Shown here: piece by piece, positions 6,394 to 10,036 of the stretch
Layout: each line of letters begins with the position of its first letter
Position numbering within the stretch: the first letter of the stretch is position 1
Origin: Leucobacter sp.
Lineage (GTDB): Bacteria; Actinomycetota; Actinomycetes; Actinomycetales; Microbacteriaceae
DNA length: 10,036 bases
Direction of reading: 5' to 3'
Assembly (NCBI GenBank): GCA_012510755.1
Contig: JAAZHL010000256.1
Coordinates: 1 to 10,036, forward strand
The notes under the pieces: model-generated
What the model was told of the DNA's origin: nothing
Database searches by the model: none
What the model saw: only the letters and a program-made list of their open reading frames with translations
Program-made: the position numbers and the translations under genes

Positions 6394-7251
6394 TTACAGC
6401 TGCGTCCAGGCACAGCCTGAATTGCCATCAACGTTCACGCCGACAAGCTTCCAGCCGGGATACCCGTCACGAAAGATCTGCCATTCCTCAACCGGCCAAG
6501 TATTGATTTGAGCACCGACAAGCGGCGCGGTGTCAGCGTTCGGCACCGCAAAATGGTCAGCAACTGCGGGGTCACCGTGGAAAGCCACCGAGATCGGGCA
6601 CGCTCCACCAAACGACGCGAATGGGGCAGTCTGCGCGGGCCACAGCTCGCCATTCGGGCCGTCTGCACTGATGGCCACTGTACGGGTGCGCCCGTCACTG
6701 CCGGGTGCACCACACTCGGTATAGGTCTCCTCACCGGAGCGCAGATGAAACTCGTGAATCTCGAAGCCGCCAGCTACCGCCGTGACGCTCTCAACGACAA
6801 TGTCACAGTGACTCAGCGCTGCAGGAACTCGGGCCTGCACCGCAGCACCGTCCACGTCGGCCCACAAATACCAGGCCGTGCCAAGGTCTACCCCGCCACC
6901 GACCACATCAACGGCACTGACAGGAACGATCGCATCAAGATCACCATCGCCGTCGGCATCACCGTACACAATCTCGTCTACCCCGATGGTGTACTCGACC
7001 GTCTCGATGACCGCAGGGCCATTTGCAAAGCTCAGCCCATCGGTCGGAATCATCTGCCCATGGTGAGAAAGCGACCACTCGAGCGTCGCAAAGTCGACCT
7101 CTTCGATGGAGAACTGTGGGGACTCCTCTACAAGCGGGACCTCTGCTGGTGCGGGCTCGGCGGCACTCGTGCAGCCGACCAGAAACAAGGCAAGCATTGA
7201 AACAGGCAGGGTGATCCTCGCCAATGATCTTCGTGACGATGCCAAACCCAT
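6394..7251 (-). CDS. Predicted lipoprotein of unknown function
   Basis: The 285-aa product starts with a basic n-region (SSRRSLAR), a hydrophobic core, and the lipobox LVGC with Cys27 as the likely lipidated residue, so it should be anchored on the outer face of the membrane. I do not recognise the rest. A DADGDGDLD segment (98-106) resembles the calcium-binding Dx(D/N)xDG loop of EF-hand, dockerin or FG-GAP proteins and is followed by DAIVPVSAVD, so metal binding is plausible. Cys149, Cys180, Cys218 and Cys280 could form two disulfides outside the cell. An AAAGGGG sits only 2 nt before the ATG, closer than ideal, but the signal peptide needs this start. It is divergent from the membrane operon at 7404, with 152 bp between the starts. 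Confidence 0.85.
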   Translation of the reverse strand: MGLASSRRSLARITLPVSMLALFLVGCTSAAEPAPAEVPLVEESPQFSIEEVDFATLEWSLSHHGQMIPTDGLSFANGPAVIETVEYTIGVDEIVYGDADGDGDLDAIVPVSAVDVVGGGVDLGTAWYLWADVDGAAVQARVPAALSHCDIVVESVTAVAGGFEIHEFHLRSGEETYTECGAPGSDGRTRTVAISADGPNGELWPAQTAPFASFGGACPISVAFHGDPAVADHFAVPNADTAPLVGAQINTWPVEEWQIFRDGYPGWKLVGVNVDGNSGCAWTQL

Positions 7252-7314
7252 TGCCCCTTTGCTCGGTTATCGGCGACCGAACTCCTACCTAACCGTGAGA
7301 TTCCACCGATGCCC

Positions 7315-7343
7315 TTACATTCGACGTGGCCCCTACTTAGACT
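7315..7343 (+). promoter_or_regulatory. Possible promoter of the three-gene membrane operon
   Basis: TAGACT (7338-7343) fits a -10 and lies 17 bp after a poor -35-like TTACAT (7315-7320). A small inverted repeat, AGTGC (7344-7348) with GCACT (7358-7362), would overlap the start point and could be an operator. The divergent gap must hold a promoter for each side; I could not pick out a convincing one for the lipoprotein gene. Confidence 0.3.
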
Positions 7344-7403
7344 AGTGCCAAATAAATGCACTGACCAGGGTTTTGTACAGCTGCCCCAGAACGGAGAGTT
7401 GCC

Positions 7404-7658
7404 ATGCCTGCTGCCTACGAGAGCGGCCGTTCGATTACCGCACCTTGGTGGCTCTATCTGCTGCTTTTGATTGGCTTTGCGGGGTCTCTCGCGCTGATCC
7501 CCGCAACTTCGCATCTCTTCGAGTACTGGGGCGGCGACGGTTCAGGGGCACTTCCCTGGGTATGGGTAGTTCCCGCCTTAGGATCACTCATCACCCTGAT
7601 CTTGATTACGGCACAGCGCAACAGCGTGAAGCTCGCGGCGGAGTACGAGACGAGGTAG
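7404..7658 (+). CDS. Small two-helix membrane protein, unknown function
   Basis: The family is not recognised. The 84-aa product has two predicted membrane helices (about 14-33 and 51-70) joined by a loop containing EYWGGDGSG and a Trp-rich entry to helix 2 (PWVWVVP). A short charged C-terminal tail (QRNSVKLAAEYETR) follows, with both termini probably cytoplasmic. A GGAG-type ribosome binding site lies about 7 nt before the ATG. It is the first gene of a three-gene unit: the next start lies 4 bp after its stop, and that gene's GAGG site overlaps its final codons. This tight spacing suggests the three products work together. Confidence 0.8.
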   Translation: MPAAYESGRSITAPWWLYLLLLIGFAGSLALIPATSHLFEYWGGDGSGALPWVWVVPALGSLITLILITAQRNSVKLAAEYETR

Positions 7659-7662
7659 CCCA

Positions 7663-8163
7663 ATGATGGACCCAGAGAACAATCCCTATGGTGTGTCACG
7701 TATCGACGGAGAGTCAGATTTTAGGTATGCGCAGCGAGTCGGTAGTGCTGAGCATTTCTATCTGACGCGTGATGACCTTCGCCGATCAGCTGAGGCGGCG
7801 CCTGACGCAGCCCCGACCCTTTCTACCTATTTGGTCGGCATCGGCATCACACTCGTGGTGCTTTGGCCTGTAATCACCGGCTTCATGGGTCTGGTGAAAA
7901 ACGGCGTCTACGGGCTCGCCGCTGCCTTTCCACTCGCATTCCTCATGCCTTCGATCGGCACGAGTCCCCTGCGTGGGTTTCTCGGCCTCACGACCACGGC
8001 CGTCATCGTCGGCAGCCTGCCGCTTCTGCTCGCCTATCTCATCGGCCCGGCCCGCGCCCCGAAGCTGCGGATCGTGCTCTGGGTGATCTCAGTGCTGCTG
8101 ATCGCACTCGTCGTGATGCTCGGCACCATTTCATGGAACACCTTCGTACGATCGGGGATGTGA
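7663..8163 (+). CDS. Multi-pass membrane protein, unknown function
   Basis: The family is not recognised. The 166-aa product has a soluble, charged N-terminal segment of about 50 residues containing aromatic-rich patches (SDFRYAQRVGSAEHFYLTRDDLRR), then about four hydrophobic segments (roughly 53-75, 82-98, 105-128, 135-157). It ends just after the last helix. No catalytic motif is visible. GAGG lies 7 nt before the ATG at 7663, inside the end of the upstream gene; a second ATG follows immediately at 7666. The next gene starts 2 bp after its stop, so all three genes are almost certainly cotranscribed. Confidence 0.82.
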   Translation: MMDPENNPYGVSRIDGESDFRYAQRVGSAEHFYLTRDDLRRSAEAAPDAAPTLSTYLVGIGITLVVLWPVITGFMGLVKNGVYGLAAAFPLAFLMPSIGTSPLRGFLGLTTTAVIVGSLPLLLAYLIGPARAPKLRIVLWVISVLLIALVVMLGTISWNTFVRSGM

Positions 8164-8165
8164 CG

Positions 8166-8930
8166 ATGACCATGCAACCAGAACACACAGCCGACACCAC
8201 CACGGCTGCCATTGCTGTGAATGCACCTGCAGAGAGTTGGATTGCGGGCAGGCTCTTGCGCATCATTACTGCGGGCTTCGGTCTGCTGTTACTCGGCAGC
8301 GCGTTTCTGCCGCTGATGAGCGGAGGAGATGAGATTGCCGGTGAGCTGATTAGGATCAGTGACGCCCGCTTGATCTTCATACTGCTCGCAGCAGCCGTGC
8401 TCAGCGTGAACCTGTTCGGTATGTTTCGACTCGGCATGCCTTGGGTACGGTCAGTTTCCGTGCTGCTCGGCCTGTTCATCACGCTGTGGGCGTTTGCAGT
8501 CTTGCTCGAAATCAACGAGGTCGGCGTCTCTGAGCCACTGGGTGGTGCCTCCCCAGGTTTCGGCCTCTGGTTGGTTCTCGTGTTCGGACTCGCTGTGATC
8601 GCAGTGGCAGCAGTCGACCGTGGCACCACCGGCTATGCCAACGCCTTGATCAAACGCGCAAGTGTGCTCATTCAGAAGGGACATGTCATTCGCCCAGCGA
8701 GACTCACCCGAACTGCCCTACGCATCGCGCTCAGAAGGCTCGGGCCTGATCACGCGTACACGATGTTCATCGCCTCGGTCTATGGAACACTGCTTGTAGC
8801 GGCGGGGCAGGGCCAGCGGGCGCGCAAGATTTCAGATCAACTGTATCCACGGTATTCCGCTCTCGGGACAGAGAATACCGACCCGTGGTTCTCTGAACTG
8901 CGGTTCGAGCTCAGCCGCAAGGGGCTGTAG
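8166..8930 (+). CDS. Membrane protein with C-terminal TPR-like segment
   Basis: The 254-aa product has a threonine/alanine-rich N-terminus, about four membrane helices (roughly 31-51, 67-85, 93-115, 132-150) and a basic soluble C-terminal region (151-254). Within that region LRRLGPDHAYTMFIASVYGTLLVAAGQG resembles the (L)GPDHPxT...LA..L...G repeat of kinesin-light-chain-type TPRs, followed by a second amphipathic helix. A single degenerate TPR-type hairpin, perhaps a protein contact, is my inference. No enzymatic motif is visible. The start at 8166 is preceded by GGGGA with 7 nt spacing and lies 2 bp after the previous stop. Reading the frame from 7863 would overlap the upstream gene and is not credible. 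It is the last gene of the operon; a hairpin terminator follows at 8968. Confidence 0.83.
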   Translation: MTMQPEHTADTTTAAIAVNAPAESWIAGRLLRIITAGFGLLLLGSAFLPLMSGGDEIAGELIRISDARLIFILLAAAVLSVNLFGMFRLGMPWVRSVSVLLGLFITLWAFAVLLEINEVGVSEPLGGASPGFGLWLVLVFGLAVIAVAAVDRGTTGYANALIKRASVLIQKGHVIRPARLTRTALRIALRRLGPDHAYTMFIASVYGTLLVAAGQGQRARKISDQLYPRYSALGTENTDPWFSELRFELSRKGL

Positions 8931-8967
8931 TACTCAGATAACCACTGCGTCGATCTCGGAATCAGAA

Positions 8968-8998
8968 GCGAGCGTTTTCTTTCGCTCGCCTACTTTTT
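8968..8998 (+). terminator. Rho-independent terminator of the membrane operon
   Basis: GCGAGCG (8968-8974) and CGCTCGC (8983-8989) form a perfect 7-bp stem with an 8-nt loop. Four bases later a run of five T (8994-8998) follows. The T-run touches the CCA end of the tRNA-Ile fragment, so the host operon ends exactly at the element junction. Confidence 0.75.
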
Positions 8999-9042
8999 GG
9001 TGGGGCTACCAGGACTTGAACCTGGGACCTCTTCATTATCAG
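8998..9042 (-). other. 3' fragment of tRNA-Ile(GAU): left attachment site (attL-like)
   Basis: On the minus strand this reads as an exact tRNA 3' half: loop CTGATAA with anticodon GAT (9036-9042), stem TGAAG, variable AGGTC, T arm CCAGG-TTCAAGT-CCTGG, acceptor TAGCCCC, discriminator A and encoded CCA. Identity stops sharply at 9043: the CTTCA strand that should pair with TGAAG, the D arm and the GGGGCTA 5' acceptor strand are all absent. A 45-bp copy running from anticodon loop to CCA is the usual core left by tyrosine integrases that use tRNA genes. The orientation places the inserted element to the right, where the intact tRNA should be restored. Confidence 0.85.
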
Positions 9043-9046
9043 GGTA

Positions 9047-9075
9047 TCTGATCGAATCTGAGCGATTCAATCTGA
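9047..9075 (+). repeat. TCTGA-type short direct repeats next to the attachment core
   Basis: TCTGA occurs at 9047-9051, 9057-9061 and 9071-9075. The last two lie in the longer context (C/G)AATCTGA, each followed by a CG within three bases. They lie 5-35 bp from the tRNA core and could be integrase or excisionase arm sites. Confidence 0.35.
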
Positions 9076-9133
9076 CGTGCTGACAAGTGATTTCGGTGCT
9101 CCAAGCGAACCCCTGTGTAAGAGGATAGCAGTT

Positions 9134-9155
9134 CGGGGCACACGCGGGGCACACG
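9134..9155 (+). repeat. Tandem 11-bp repeat CGGGGCACACG x2
   Basis: Two exact, adjoining copies (9134-9144, 9145-9155) end 3 bp before the rep start codon. GTGTGCCCC-type repeats occur near tRNA attachment sites of actinobacterial elements as I remember them, so integrase arm binding is one option. Because they occupy the rep leader, binding by Rep or a repressor (an iteron or operator role) is another. Confidence 0.5.
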
Positions 9156-9158
9156 CGC

Positions 9159-10036
9159 ATGGACGCTCCGAGGCTTCACGATCTGCCCGACGAGTGGGCG
9201 GAGACGCTGGCTACCGCGCTGGTCAATGGCCGGTGTTCGCGCCCGGTCGAGACGGCGGGCGGGTTCCTCGTTCGGTGCGGCTCGCGTCGGGTGGCGGTGT
9301 GCCCCTCGTGCGCCGAGATGGTGCGCGGTGATTGGGCGGCTATCGCGCGTAGCGGCGTGTTCGATGCCCCTGCGGGCAAGCGGTTCAGGTTCTACCTGCT
9401 GACGCTGACTGCGCCGAGCTTCGGGCGTGTCCATGCGATCCCGAACGCTACGAAGGGGCACAAGCCGCGCCGCTGCCGCTGCGGTGTTCGGCATACTGAG
9501 GCTGACGCGGCTTTGTCAGGGGTTCCGGTCGATCCCAACGCCTACGACTACGCGGGCGCGGTGGCGTTCAACTACGGGTTCGGGCGGCTGTGGAACAACA
9601 CGAAGACGAGGCTTCGGGATGCGTGGGAGTCGTTGGCGTTCTTCGCGGTGCGGGAGTGGCAGGATCGCGGCGTGCTGCACTTGCACGCGATCATCCGTAT
9701 CGACGCTTGCGAGGCTGGCCCGCCGTCGCTGTTGGAGTCGCGGGCGAAAAGCGCCACGGCGCGCAATCCGCTCGATGGTTCGGTGCTGCGGTGGGGTGTG
9801 CAGTCGAAGTGCGATCCGCTCGCCACGGACGGGGATGGGGCGCGGTCGATCTGGTATGTCTCGAAGGTGATCGGGTACGCGCACAAAGACCTCGGCTTCA
9901 AGTACGGCGACAGGGTGCCCGCCGAACGGTTCGCGCACTTGGCGAGGCTCGGTGAGGCGGCGCGGTCGATTCGATGCGATGCGGTGTGGACGGATCGGGC
10001 CGGGGCCGTGCATGAGTGCGACGGGGCGAGTTGCCC
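9159..10036 (+). CDS. RepSA-like HUH rolling-circle replication initiator (partial, runs off right edge)
   Basis: The open frame continues without a stop to the window end (292 codons visible). RepSA-type initiators nick the element's double-strand origin and start rolling-circle replication of AICEs. The N-terminal half has a Cys cluster CGSRRVAVCPSC (Cys40, Cys48, Cys51) typical of the family's zinc-binding segment, then FRFYLLTLTAPSFGRVH, a second pair CRCG (Cys106, Cys108), and the DPNAYDYAGAVAFNYGFGRLWNNT block. HLH at 174-176 in RGVLHLHAIIRID is the metal-binding HUH motif. WYVSKVIGYAHKD (Tyr233, Lys236) supplies the likely nicking Tyr and YxxK arrangement. I chose the first ATG after the in-frame TAG at 9126; no strong ribosome binding site precedes it. 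RepSA homologues run to about 450 aa, so roughly a third should be missing. Confidence 0.85.
   Translation, partial: MDAPRLHDLPDEWAETLATALVNGRCSRPVETAGGFLVRCGSRRVAVCPSCAEMVRGDWAAIARSGVFDAPAGKRFRFYLLTLTAPSFGRVHAIPNATKGHKPRRCRCGVRHTEADAALSGVPVDPNAYDYAGAVAFNYGFGRLWNNTKTRLRDAWESLAFFAVREWQDRGVLHLHAIIRIDACEAGPPSLLESRAKSATARNPLDGSVLRWGVQSKCDPLATDGDGARSIWYVSKVIGYAHKDLGFKYGDRVPAERFAHLARLGEAARSIRCDAVWTDRAGAVHECDGASC

Larger units (their letters stand above)
8998..10036. mobile_element. Left end of a tRNA-Ile-integrated AICE or plasmid-like element
   Basis: The evidence is a partial tRNA-Ile duplicate at the junction, short direct repeats just inside it, and a RepSA-like rolling-circle initiator gene reading inward. 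This is the combination seen in actinomycete integrative and conjugative elements of the pSAM2 type, which excise, replicate by rolling circle and transfer as double-stranded DNA with an FtsK-like TraB. Here xis, int and tra genes are not visible and are expected to the right. The right boundary lies outside the window, so size and completeness are unknown. Confidence 0.78.

Noticed and set aside
6508..7200. Plus-strand ORF of 230 codons opposite the lipoprotein
   Set aside because: The minus-strand frame has a signal peptide, lipobox and balanced composition; this frame is Arg/His-rich shadow sequence.
7863..8165. Upstream extension of the third membrane-operon gene to 7863
   Set aside because: It would overlap 300 bp of the preceding gene, giving Arg/His-rich sequence without helices. 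The ATG at 8166 has a ribosome binding site and the proper operon spacing.
8998..9080. Intact tRNA-Ile gene
   Set aside because: The anticodon 5' stem, D arm and 5' acceptor strand are missing beyond 9043, so no cloverleaf can form. It is a 3' fragment only.
9427..10013. Closed ORFs on both strands over the rep gene
   Set aside because: Their translations are extremely Arg/Ser-rich and without motifs. The Rep frame carries the ordered conserved blocks and is open through the edge.
1..10036. CRISPR array, transposase or restriction/defence genes
   Set aside because: No regularly spaced repeats, no DDE or recombinase motifs and no nuclease or methylase motifs were seen in any credible gene.

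Overview
The window looks like chromosomal DNA of a high-GC actinobacterium, most likely family Microbacteriaceae (the PPIase and CrgA resemble Leucobacter or Microbacterium proteins as I remember them; no search was run). The crgA, rhomboid and cyclophilin cluster, followed further on by tRNA-Ala and then tRNA-Ile, matches the conserved actinobacterial order gyrA, tRNA-Ile, tRNA-Ala, ppiA, rhomboid, crgA near oriC. The window is therefore probably close to the replication origin, with gyrA expected to the right.

Layout, left to right. Positions 1-308 hold crgA (+), a septation regulator. A short convergent gap (309-378) carries two DnaA-box-like 9-mers. Positions 379-1850 are a two-gene minus-strand unit: cyclophilin-type PPIase followed by a rhomboid protease with a zinc-binding N-terminus. 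Positions 1949-2452 (+) encode a membrane-anchored helical protein of unknown role. Positions 2567-3043 (-) encode a NUDIX hydrolase. Positions 3205-5225 (-) are a coupled pair, a nitronate monooxygenase-like flavoprotein and an alpha/beta hydrolase, whose genes overlap by ATGA. Positions 5400-6212 (-) encode a short-chain dehydrogenase. Positions 6257-6332 (-) are tRNA-Ala(UGC) with a good promoter.

Between tRNA-Ala and the tRNA-Ile remnant lies about 2.6 kb of unrecognised genes: a lipoprotein (6394-7251, -) divergent from a tight three-gene membrane-protein operon (7404-8930, +) that ends in a hairpin terminator.

From about 8998 the sequence changes character. A 45-bp 3' fragment of tRNA-Ile(GAU), from anticodon loop to CCA, is followed by short direct repeats. 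A gene then runs off the right edge whose product is a RepSA/pSAM2-like HUH rolling-circle replication initiator. This is best read as the left attachment junction of an actinomycete integrative and conjugative element (AICE) or integrated plasmid, inserted in tRNA-Ile next to oriC. Only the first kilobase of the element is visible; its integrase and the intact tRNA-Ile should lie to the right.

Three genes (crgA, PPIase, SDR) have a -10-like hexamer 6-7 nt before the ATG and no Shine-Dalgarno sequence, suggesting leaderless transcripts. I see no CRISPR array, transposase or recognisable defence system.
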